Notes under the pieces: generated by a model
What the model was told of the DNA's origin: nothing
What the model saw: the letters and a program-made list of their open reading frames with translations, nothing else
Database searches by the model: none
Assembly: GCF_000002995.4 (NCBI RefSeq)
Contig: NW_025062476.1
Span: 3,653,001 to 3,717,000, forward strand
Origin: Brugia malayi
Lineage: Eukaryota > Nematoda > Chromadorea > Rhabditida > Onchocercidae
Direction: 5' to 3'
DNA length: 64,000 nt
Program-made: the position numbers and the translations under genes
Part shown: in pieces, positions 55,001-64,000 of the stretch
Numbering within the stretch: position 1 is the first letter of the stretch
Layout of the letters: each line of letters opens with the position of its first letter

Positions 55001-58000
55001 ACGATAATATTTCTATTGGCTTCATTTAATATTGATAGAAATAGAAATTTTTAAATTTTAAGAACTATTTTGAAAAAAAAAAAAAAAAAAAACATATCAA
55101 CAAGAATTTATTATTACATGGAACCAATAAAATTTCAGCTATTTTATTTCAAAAAAAAAAAATTTTTGGATAAGCGTTGACAAATTAGAAATTTTATCAA
55201 TTTTGACAATTTCAATTGACACCAATTCATTGCTTCTTGCTTGTTCACACTCTTTCATTCTCAGATTTTTAACTTTTTTTCCTAATTGCATCTTTCCTTA
55301 TTTGTTGAAGAAGCAATTCTTTTCTTTCCTCTTTTTTTTTTTTTTCAAATTCAATTTCAGATTTGCTAAGCAAATGCAATTTTTTTTTTTTTTTTGCTAG
55401 AAAAAGAAGAAGAAAGGATTGAATTTTCAATTTAATTTCAAATTTTACAAAATTCTTTAATGACAATGATAATTTTAGATGGAAAAATTAAATCACAATT
55501 ATAGCAAGCAGTAAATGAGATAATTCAATTTTTAGATTATCATTAATAGCGGTGAAATTTTGTTAAAGAGAAGAGCAAAGGGTGAAAAAACAAAAGTGTG
55601 ATGGATAATTACGTAAAGTATAAAGCGGAAAGTGTTTAGAAGAAGCGATATGATAGGTATCTCTCTCTAATTACATCCATTCTAATCATTATTTGTAGCA
55701 AAAGATGTTAAGATATCATGATAAAAACTATCTTTCATCTCTAATTCTACTCTGTTATTATCATTTATAAGCATTGCTATCAATAATTTTCTTTTGTAAA
55801 AATGTAAAAAATTCCAAATTCTATGCTATTTTTCTTTTTTTCTTTTTCCCTGCTTTTTATCTTCTCTATCGAGATAAATCGCTTATTATGCAATAAGAGA
55901 GAGAGAGAGAGAGAATAGATCTAATCAGTAAAGATGATCCGTATTATGAATAGACTTCCAGCAATTTACTTATTTTGTATTTATTATTTTCATCTGCTTT
56001 TTACTCTTTCTTTTTTTTTTCTTCCTCTTTCATTCTTTTTTTTTTTAATTATTTATTTTTGATTTGCTTAATTTAAGTTATTTTTTATCATTCCATAGTT
56101 AAAATTCTTTTTTTTTTGTCACCTTACATTCTCATATATGAATTTTAATAAAATTTAAAAAAATTAAAACAACTGAAAAATCTTAATTATAGCCAGTCGA
56201 GATAACTTCATGAATTGAATGATCGAGAATTTCAAGTGATAATACATTGTGCAACAACAAAATATTCCAATATAAATATTGCTCTAGAAATTAATCACAT
56301 TTAAATTTAAGCAAAAAAAAAGAAAAAAAAATTTAGGAAAGTTTTTGTTTTCAAGAAATTATTTCCCAATTATCTTTAATTTGATAAATCATCAAATAAA
56401 CAGAAATTTTTGGAAATAATTTTAGGATAATATGTGATAGCTTAAAATTTTATATCTAAAAAAGTTTTTAAAATTAAAAACAGAAAAAAAAAACATAACA
56501 AAATTAATACTTAGAAAATTATTCAAAAAAAAAAAAAAAAAAATGAAAAGAAAAAAAGGGAAAATTGAAAAATTTTTCAAAAAAAGGAAATTGATCCAAC
56601 AAAAAAAACACCAATAATTTTTTTTTTTTTAAATTTCACAAGTTTATTAATCAAATTTCACTATTCCCGAAAATTGTTTATTTATTATTATTATATAGGG
56701 ACAAAAAGAGAGACAGAGAGAGAGAGAGAGAGGAAGAAATTTTTCCAATTGGAATATTCTTATACTGGTAAGGTTCATTAGCGTTGCTTTAGAAAAAGCA
56801 TTTAAATTTCAACATCTTTGAATATCTATCACACAATTCATCCATCTATCCTTTTCACATTCTTCAAATGCTTAACAATCATTTTCAAACTGACCCACTT
56901 CATATTGAAGTACACCCCTACCACTGCCACTATTATTACTTGTAATCATTTAACAACTATATTATCACTAATCATACTTATCACATCCATATTTGATCAT
57001 AAAATAACCATTGATTTTATAAATTATCATTAAAAGATCTCAAAAAAAAAAAAAAAGAAAGAGAATTATGCTGAAAAATGATGACCGAAATATTTCTAAA
57101 AATGACAGAAATATGAAATATTCATTTAAAAAGTAAAAAAAAAAAAAAAAAATCATCAATAAAGTATTTTTATAAATGTGTCAAAAAATTCATAAAAATC
57201 ATGCTAAATATCATAAATTTGACAAAATATTCATAAATATATCAAAATATTCAGAAAAGAAAAAAAAAATAAGAAAAAGCCATGCCAAAATACCAAAATG
57301 TTTTATAGAAAACATAAAGTAAAATAATCGTTGAATATTTAAAATAATTTAAATACATGAAATATTTGAATTGTGAAAATTTTTAAAATTATTAGTGACA
57401 TAAATGAATAAATTAGAAGATATTATTAATTTATTTAAGCAAATTTGTTAAAATTGTTATTATCATTTTATACTTTTGATAATGATTTGATAATAATTCT
57501 TTATGATAGCATTTCCTTTTTTCTTTTTTTTTTTGTATTATTGGCGCAATTTGACCTATTAAATTCTTTTGTAACACAATGAAATGATTTATTTGATTTA
57601 TAAAAATATAAACAAATTATTAAGTGAGAAAAGTATTAAAAGTTTTCTTTTCAATGCTTCGTTTAAATTAATTCATTATTAATCATTTTTACATTATGAA
57701 ATTTTCAATGAAAAATTTCAATTCATTTTTCTCTTTTTTTCCTTTTTTAAAAAATTTAAGATTGTATCGTTTAATTAGCAGCAGTAATTATAGGAGAACT
57801 TTGCATTATAATTAGCTATCATTATCATATTTACATATGATAATGTTTCAATTTAGTTTGAAAGAAAATGAAAGGAATTCATTTTTTGAAACAATAAATT
57901 AAGAATTGACAAAGGAGAAATTTTTAAAAAACATAGAATAGCTTTAGTATTATTCATTCACTTCATAATATAGAAATTTATTTCAATTATTATAAAATGG

Positions 58001-61000
58001 ATAAAATTTCATGGGAAATTTTCAAGCTTTATCCTTTACATTTAATTCTCTACTTTTCATTTATTTCTCTTCTAATTTAACTATATCACATATACAAAGA
58101 CAAAAGCGGAAATAACCTAACACTGATGAATTTTAATAAGCTTAAGATCTAATGAAAAGCTTTTAATCATTCATTCATTTAAATAAGTATTAAATTATAT
58201 ATTCCTGGAATGAATGATTGAATGAATGAATGAATGAATGAATGAAAGAATGAATGAATGAGTAAATGAGTGAATCACGCAACTTTTATTATATTATTTT
58301 TCATAAAATGAATAATATTATTGAAGAGAAATTTTTATTCATTTTCAATTTGCATGAAAATTCTGCTTTTTTTGTCACATTTCTTTCTTTCTTAGTTTTG
58401 CTCCTTCATACTTTTGAATTTAAAAATTTCAATAAATCATAATGACGACGCAAAAATAATTTAAAATTTAATTAATTATTGTTTCTAACACGGAGAAGAA
58501 TTTCCGTATAAAATGTTTAAACTGAACTAAACATAAATTATGAAATATGGAAATATTTTCAATAAAAAATAATTAATACTCTTTGAAATGTGTAAAATTT
58601 ATTATATAAAGAAAAATGTGTGCCAATAAATGATTCTATTTAGTTATCAAACTGCTTAATTTCGTTTTGCTTTTTGTTTTTTTTAAATTTATCCAAAAAA
58701 GTTGGCAGAAAGGGAAAAAAAAATTTTTTTTTTTTCAAACAATAAAATTGGAATTACTCTAAGTACAATATTTATTTTCTTAAAGCTAAAACGGGAAATA
58801 AGAGAGAATGTAGTGTGTTAGCCAAGAGATTCATTCCTACCAGAAGTAGAGCCAAGGCTCAATTCCATTTAAAAAAGCTTAAATTGCCAATAGAAATACT
58901 GGCTTATTTGAAAATGGAAAATTTTTCATCGCACAATATTGAATATACACTTTTTTTTTTTTGCTTCCTTGAATTATTTGCCACTTTCATAAATATGATG
59001 ATAATAATAATCTATCCTTGAATGATAACATTAAATGATAACAGATATCATCATCCATGCTTCTCTTATCACTTTCATATCATTTCTATATATAGCATTT
59101 AATATTTTCAATCTTTTCATCTTATCTGCAACTTTCCTCTTATTCATAAAACATTGCTTTTTTTCTGAAGAAAGAAGCCAAATCGATAATTTTTAATACT
59201 AAAATATTTCAGAAGTGACAACTAACTGTATGGGACAAAATAGCATAATGAATTTTAATAACAAAAAAAGAAGAGAAAATTGATTTAAATTTCGTTAAAC
59301 TATTAGTTTTGCAAAATTTTCATCTCTTTAAAGTATTTTCAATTCTGTTTAGCAAATTCAAATTTTGAAAAATAGTATCAAATAAGAGCCAATGATAAAA
59401 TTATCAACTTTTTTCCAATGTTTCATTTTATTCATCTACTCTTTTGTTTATTGTAAAATCTCGACTATTACTGCAAACGATTAATGATAACAGTGAATGT
59501 TATCAGTAGTATTAATCAATTTAATTTCCCTCAGTAATTATTTTAGTCATTCATTGCTAATCATTTCAACAAGAATCATCAAATATTTCCATTTCCAGAC
59601 TCATCTTCCCTTCTTTGATCAGAAGCATAGATAATGCTGGGAAATATGAAACTGTGAATGAATTCCCATCTTTAAGCATCCTCTCTCTCTCTCTCTCTCT
59701 CTCTCCTTTCTATCTTTTCCCCTCTTTATCGTTCCTTTAACCTGTCCGTAAAACTATAATAATATGCAAATTTCTTCTCAAATCATTACTTCTCATCAAA
59801 TTTTAAGAATTTGTTTGATTTAATATTATAATTTCTTCTTCTCTCTTTCTTCTTGATTTGTTTGATTTTAGAAGAGAGAAGCTACTGTCATATCATCTCC
59901 CTTCTCAATTCATCACTATTTCCCTAGACAATGACAATGATACAAGTTATCCCTCTCTTAACAGATCATATTTCTGAATCTAAATTTATGCAAATTTAAA
60001 TCAACTACTTTCCAGTTCTATGGTAAGCGATGAATGAGTAAGAAACATTTGTAAGAATGCATCCATTTTTAAAATTGATAACGATAAAGATAAAACTGAA
60101 TAGATAAAAAAGTCTAAAGTATCTATTATCTAATTAAAAAATTGAATCGGATGTACAATTTCCGGTTTTATTCCGTATTTTTCGTAAAAAAGTTTTACTC
60201 TATCACTTATCAGTTCGTCTATTCTAATTTGATTACCTTATCCGAATACTGCTTATATGCATGCCAAATATACACATTACGTCTTTTATCAGTTAACAAT
60301 TATCAGACTCAAGTGATAACGTCAATTTCTATATATTATCAGCATAAAGCTTATTTATTTCAAATATAGACGTAGCGTAACTAACGTAAATTTAGTATAG
60401 GAAAAACTATTTTATTCATAATTTTTTTTTCTTTCCACAAAGAAAAGGAAATAGATTATCTGATTGCTCTCATCCATTTTTTATCGTAATATTTATCTCG
60501 ATGAAAACTCATCCATCAGTTAACTTTATCGTAATAAAAACTATTCACCGATAGGTCACTGATATTATCTGTTATCAGTAAGCAATAAGTAAGGAATCAC
60601 AATGACATAAAAGCATTTATCATTCAAAATATGTGGAAAAATGAAAAGGAGAGCGATGGTACAAAAGAATTTTACAAAACAAAGAAAAAAAAAGAGAGAA
60701 ACTGAAACACTAAAATAAAAAAAAAATCAAAAATTTCACTACTACAAATATATGAAATTAAAGTATTTGTTAAAATATAAAATATGTAAACTATAAAAAC
60801 TAAAATATATTAAAATTAATTAGACTGGAACAAACTAAACAAGATAGTTATAACCTTTGACAATATGCTGTTAAATAATTTGAAATTAATGAAATTACAT
60901 GATATTTGGTTAATTTAATAGTTAATTTAATTAGCAATTTAATTTTATACAGCATGAAATTTGAAAATTTCTAGTTAGCAAAAATTTAATATTTGAAAAT

Positions 61001-61624
61001 TAGATGTTAGTATTTTACATAATTAAATGCTCTTATGGGAATTAATCCCTCTCCCTAACTAAACACTTTAATTAATCATCAAAAGAGTAATGATTAAAAG
61101 GGGAATAGAGAGAATAACATGGTAATGATCAATTACCAAATTAATTGAATTCATGATTAAACTCTCGACGGTTCGATTATATCATGAAATCGAAGATTAG
61201 CAATAATTGAATTTGTCTAACTAACTCTATAATAAATGACCAGAACATGACGAAAAGCTATATAACATTACGATTCTCATATAAAATCGAACATTATAAA
61301 ACTTAAATAGGAATAATATAAATTTTATAACTAATGAAATAATAAATATCTAATTTCAGCTTATTTTTACATTAATGACTTAAATTTTGATAATGTTAAA
61401 TTTCTAAATGCAAGAAACAATTTGACAAACTACAGTTATGGAGAATCTAATGAATTAAAAATAATTCAAATTCAAAAAAACGAAAAAGGGAACTAACCAG
61501 GATCAGTTGTCGTTGTTGTTGTTGCTACTGTTGATGGTGGTTTTGACGATGATGGCGTTATCGCCGATTTCGATTGTACCAACAATAAAATTAGGAATAA
61601 AATCAATAATTTAGCTTTTAGCAT
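34023..61624 (-). CDS. lat-1: Latrophilin-type adhesion GPCR, full-length form
   Basis: Exons in transcript order: 61624-61498, 51609-51423, 43691-43573, 42921-42813, 42691-42476, 42279-42099, 41938-41755, 41231-41100, 40855-40656, 40125-39961, 39562-39356, 38987-38834, 38521-38284, 38063-37895, 37671-37504, 36906-36814, 35221-35101, 34462-34023; 1069 aa, all phases consistent. Domains: signal peptide (1-21), Thr-rich stretch, RBL/SUEL lectin (about 51-138), HRM (about 190-250: [19 protein letters not shown]), GAIN (254-540) ending in the [16 protein letters not shown] with autocleavage expected between Leu527 and Thr528, seven membrane helices (about 541-795), and a tail with a 12-Pro run. 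In animals latrophilin acts in neurons and embryonic tissue polarity; nematode latrophilin binds the anthelmintic emodepside. lat-1 rather than lat-2 is chosen on length only. Donor GTTCGT (37,894) and acceptor GAAG (36,907) are non-standard. Confidence 0.93.
34227..34288 (-). repeat. Coding CCA/CCG/CCT repeat, poly-proline in latrophilin tail
   Basis: A run of GGT/GGC triplets on the plus strand codes for 12 consecutive prolines in the last latrophilin exon, flanked by FRPPPNF and SPPAQ. It is probably length-variable. Such runs bind SH3, WW or EVH1 domains. Confidence 0.85.
36262..36340. repeat. 26-bp tandem repeat, three copies, in a latrophilin intron
   Basis: Three units of the form TTCAATTRAAATCGTRAAA.TAAAC follow each other, diverging slightly. 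They lie between exons 16 and 17 with no coding effect. Confidence 0.65.
43573..43691 (-). other. Alternative exon C: second half of RBL domain (full-length form)
   Basis: It encodes [30 protein letters not shown], the C-terminal half of an RBL fold. It enters in phase 2 and leaves in phase 1, into the exon at 42,921. It is the form linked to HRM, GAIN and 7TM in the model above. Confidence 0.85.
44358..61624 (-). CDS. lat-1: Latrophilin, predicted short secreted RBL-lectin isoform
   Basis: Joining 61624-61498, 51609-51423, 44724-44615 and 44407-44358 keeps frame and stops at TAA (44,358-44,360), giving 157 aa. The product would be a signal peptide, a Thr-rich stretch, one complete RBL lectin domain (second half CDDKQRC...[15 protein letters not shown]) and a short tail [15 protein letters not shown]. 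It has no HRM, GAIN or membrane helix and should be secreted. Acceptors (GTTTAG; a 15-T tract then AG) are good. The terminal exon has no internal donor. Transcript support cannot be shown here. Confidence 0.6.
44615..44724 (-). other. Alternative exon A: second half of RBL domain
   Basis: It encodes [31 protein letters not shown], homologous to exon C and with the same entry and exit phases. It could join the terminal exon at 44,407 or, in frame, the exon at 42,921. It is too well preserved in Cys pattern, phase and splice sites to be a relic. Confidence 0.8.
46049..46084. repeat. GA microsatellite
   Basis: Imperfect AGAGAG run with one GGG break, inside latrophilin intron 2. Confidence 0.8.
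50771..50830. repeat. GA/GGGA microsatellite
   Basis: About 60 bases of AGAGAGGGAGAG-type repeat, purine only, inside latrophilin intron 2. Confidence 0.8.
52621..52642. repeat. CT microsatellite
   Basis: Perfect TC run of about ten units, at the edge of a complex block in latrophilin intron 1; a second CT-rich stretch lies at about 52,472-52,498. Confidence 0.85.
55896..55914. repeat. GA microsatellite
   Basis: Perfect AG run in latrophilin intron 1. Confidence 0.85.
56707..56733. repeat. GA microsatellite
   Basis: AG run with one AC interruption in latrophilin intron 1. Confidence 0.85.
58209..58276. repeat. ATGA tetranucleotide microsatellite
   Basis: About 15 ATGA units, the last ones degenerating to AAGA and AGTG forms. 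Confidence 0.85.
59680..59705. repeat. CT microsatellite
   Basis: Perfect CT run of about 12 units in latrophilin intron 1. Confidence 0.85.
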
Positions 61625-61639
61625 GACGATGATAATATG

Positions 61640-61641
61640 CT
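61640..61641 (-). promoter_or_regulatory. Possible trans-splice acceptor of latrophilin
   Basis: The minus strand reads GACTTTGATAG then 15 bases and the ATG. The pyrimidine tract is weak; a cis 5' UTR exon further upstream is equally possible. Confidence 0.25.
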
Positions 61642-61986
61642 ATCAAAGTCAAACATTGTTAAATAATAATTAGCATGAAATAGTGAACAGTGCTAATATG
61701 ATATTTGGCCAGGCACTTTTGGCAGTTGTGACAAATGCGGAATATGGTAAGTAGGCAAATAAATGAAAAGTTGACTTTTATAAATATAAGCAAATTGGAA
61801 TTTCTTGGATAAAAAAGTTTGCTGGCGGAATTTGTTGACGGAATGATAAAATGATGATACTGCGGAATTGGTTCCTCTTCCTTTTTTTTTTTTTTTGCTC
61901 TTCCTTGTCAAACTGGTCGAATGATGAACGGAAATCTAGAAAAAGGTAAATAAAATTGTAGGTGGGATTTATTTTATCCATTATAT

Positions 61987-62004
61987 GGGCGCGCGGGGCG
62001 GAGC
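61987..62004. promoter_or_regulatory. GC-rich island with GC box, latrophilin promoter candidate
   Basis: GGGCGCGCGGGGCGGAGC is the most GC-rich 18 bases in the window and contains GGGGCGG, the Sp/KLF-factor site. It lies about 360 bases upstream of the latrophilin ATG. Promoter role is inference. Confidence 0.4.
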
Positions 62005-62704
62005 ACAAAGGAAATTATTATCGATGATTCTAACATTATTAGTTGCTGAGATATATCGGTCATGTTTTAGCTTAAACTTAAACATACTTAGTTAGCTACT
62101 GGCCATATAAAAAGTTAGTAGTAACTTAGTTAGAGGAGACAGAGACTATATATGAGCTAAAGTTAGTATACAAATAGAATATGTCGTATTTCCGGAAATT
62201 ATCGATGTTTGAAATAGAACTATAGTCGTTACTCTATCGGGAAATTGCAATAAGGACAAAAAATAGTCTCTGAATAGCATTTTTTCTCTTTTAACAAAAA
62301 AATAATCAATAATCATAAAAAAAAAGAACAAATGCGCCAAAATTTAAAGAAATATAAGTGAAAATAGCTCCTATAAAAATGGATAATATAGTATAAATCA
62401 CTTTTTAATATATTAGCTTACCTTTGCAAAAGTGAATTATTATAATTCTACCTGTACAGTTTAATTTTAGATTAGGCTTGAAGCAAATAGCAAATGAAAT
62501 ATTTCAAATATGATCAATAAAAGAGGATCATCTGATCATTTCATTTTATCTTTGCGCATTTAAATGCTAAGCTGTAAAATGGTTTGCATTATTGAATTAT
62601 AAGTGATAAAGTGATCGTAACTTGAATAGAGAATTGATAAATGATCTCGAACTGATAAATGTGGTAAGTAGTACAGGATAAGGAATTTAGTCGAGTAATC
62701 TACC

Positions 62705-62853
62705 AGATGATCATAGTCGAAATAACACACTGACAAATGATCAGATAATTATTGTAATTTGTGATAATGAACTGCTAAAGTGATTAGATGATCATAGTTG
62801 GAATAATGAACTGACAAGTGATCAGTAATTATTACAATTTGTGATAATGGATG
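62705..62853. repeat. Imperfect 81-bp tandem duplication with GATA motifs
   Basis: Two copies start AGATGATCATAGT at 62,705 and 62,786. Both contain ACTGACAA.TGATCAG, TAATTATT and ATTTGTGATAATG. They differ at scattered positions. Confidence 0.75.
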
Positions 62854-64000
62854 GTACAATTGATGGAAATTATTACTATAGAAAGAATGGAATGTTAATG
62901 TTTAGATTAAAAAAAAAATTCAAAATTTACAGTAAGTCTAATTAGAAATGAAATGAAAATTAAAAGAATTAACAAAATAAATTCATCACATACTATTATT
63001 TCTATTAGTAGCAGCCAAAACAAACAAAAATACACAAATTTATTGCCCTAATGTACCATCATTCAACACTGATACCAATAGTATCGGAGGAAAAGCTTTG
63101 CTTACGCAAACATTCTGAGAGAGATATCTCTTATAAAGACACTACCAATCATTACCATTACCACACTTTACCTGTCATCATCACTTTTCACCTGTATTTT
63201 CATCTCAAATTACTTTTATTTAACAATGCTACTTTTATTTCATTTCAGCTAAAATTTTTTTCAGAAGTTAATATATCAAATAATTGATTGGTAATATTTT
63301 ATTATAATATGTGTAGTAATTAGGTAATATTAATATTAGATATAAAAATTAAGTTTATTTCAAAATCAATCAATAGCACTATCTTTAACAAAATGATTAA
63401 TGCTATTTTACTGATAGCAAATATATAGCACATTAATGATAAATGATTAAATGAATAAGATTAGGCAAATTTGAAAAAAACTTCTTGTAGAATTGAAAAT
63501 TAAGCCAAGTTTGTTTATTTGAGCTAAACTATGACAGCTGGAATAATCAATATACGAAAACAATATATATTCATTAAAAAGTTTATCATTTCAAGCTTGA
63601 ATAATTGATAATAAATAATAGCAAAATTAACAATTCCTAAATTTGGCTTCTATTGTTAACTGCTATGTCCACATCTATTTGTTAGTTTTTGTTGAATAAC
63701 ATTTGGCCTAGCCAAATGAATAATTAGCTTTTTTTTGGCTCTTTTCTGAAGTTTTGGAAAGATATTTGACAACAAATTTTATTCTTATTACAATGCGTAG
63801 TTTCCATTTTTTTGCACTGATTCAATATTTGATAATTAAAAATATATTTAAAAATAATATATGTACTTAAAAGCAAAGTGACATAAAAACAATAAATAAA
63901 AATTTTAACAAATTTATGAAACTTTTACCGTTTTCATTGATGAAATTATTCGTTTGATCGCTTACTATCACTAATTGAGGGCGCGCAATTAAAACGAAAG

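Larger units (their letters stand above)
51610..61497 (-). other. Latrophilin intron 1 (9.9 kb)
   Basis: The intron separates the signal-peptide exon from the RBL exon. Most of it is AT-rich with poly-A/T runs and CT/GA microsatellites. Blocks of normal complexity occur at about 52,280-52,620, 53,030-53,230, 54,570-54,860 and 59,500-60,000. None shows a convincing exon, but long first introns like this often hold enhancers or alternative promoters. Confidence 0.5.
61642..64000. other. Upstream region of latrophilin, no gene seen
   Basis: No gene is supported in this 2.4 kb. It holds a GC-rich island with a GC box (61,987-62,004), an 81-bp tandem duplication (62,705-62,853) and a complex block at about 63,040-63,200 with AGAGATATCTCT, a 12-base palindrome. 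A 78-aa plus-strand ORF at 63,051-63,287 has no recognisable similarity. The region probably carries the latrophilin promoter. Confidence 0.5.

Noticed and set aside
58815..59021. Plus-strand ORF ([16 protein letters not shown]...)
   Set aside because: No homology recognised, starts within latrophilin intron 1, and no splice partner; likely chance.
63051..63287. 78-aa plus-strand ORF upstream of latrophilin
   Set aside because: No similarity, no codon bias and no splice context; region more likely regulatory.
1..64000. Searched by eye for tRNA genes, transposon termini, CRISPR arrays and bacterial (Wolbachia-like) inserts
   Set aside because: No cloverleaf, transposase-like frame, spaced repeats or bacterial-type long ORF was seen; all genes have nematode introns. 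tRNAscan-SE and a repeat-library search would be needed to exclude them firmly.

Overview
The window is nuclear DNA from a nematode, most likely a clade III (spirurid or filarial) worm. The DNA is very AT-rich, with long homopolymer runs. Introns obey GT-AG with TTTCAG or TTTTAG acceptors, several genes have an acceptor just before the start codon as expected for trans-splicing, and every recognisable gene is an animal gene in many short exons. The species cannot be fixed from sequence alone. Exons were assembled by hand from splice signals and codon phase; every junction in the five models keeps the frame.

Layout. (1) 1-5668, + strand: NOC2, a ribosome-biogenesis factor, 15 exons, about 696 aa; the window appears to open inside its ATG. 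(2) 6199-9726, - strand: glutathione synthetase, 10 exons, 501 aa, convergent with NOC2. (3) 9757-16555: gene-poor region between divergent genes, with a 66-bp minisatellite. (4) 16565-22847, + strand: Inscuteable, 14 exons, 908 aa, with the LGN/GPR-binding N-terminus, armadillo-type C-terminal half and a C-terminal PDZ ligand. (5) 24244-33405, - strand: an unrecognised secreted cysteine-rich protein, 12 exons, 520 aa, built from two copies of a domain with 12-13 cysteines. (6) 34023-61624, - strand: latrophilin, an adhesion GPCR, 18 exons, 1069 aa (signal peptide, RBL lectin, HRM, GAIN/GPS, 7TM, proline-rich tail), with introns of 6.7 and 9.9 kb. (7) 61642-64000: its upstream region, with a GC-box island and an 81-bp repeat.

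The most interesting points are in the latrophilin and cysteine-rich genes. Latrophilin has two alternative exons for the second half of its lectin domain. Codon phase makes them mutually exclusive, and one is followed by a small terminal exon that would give a soluble lectin-only protein. The cysteine-rich gene carries a tandemly duplicated domain that I cannot assign to a family, plus an exact 58-bp duplication across one of its 5' splice sites.

The genes do not form an obvious pathway. NOC2 and glutathione synthetase are housekeeping genes. Inscuteable and latrophilin both act in spindle orientation or tissue polarity in animals, but their nearness here may be chance.
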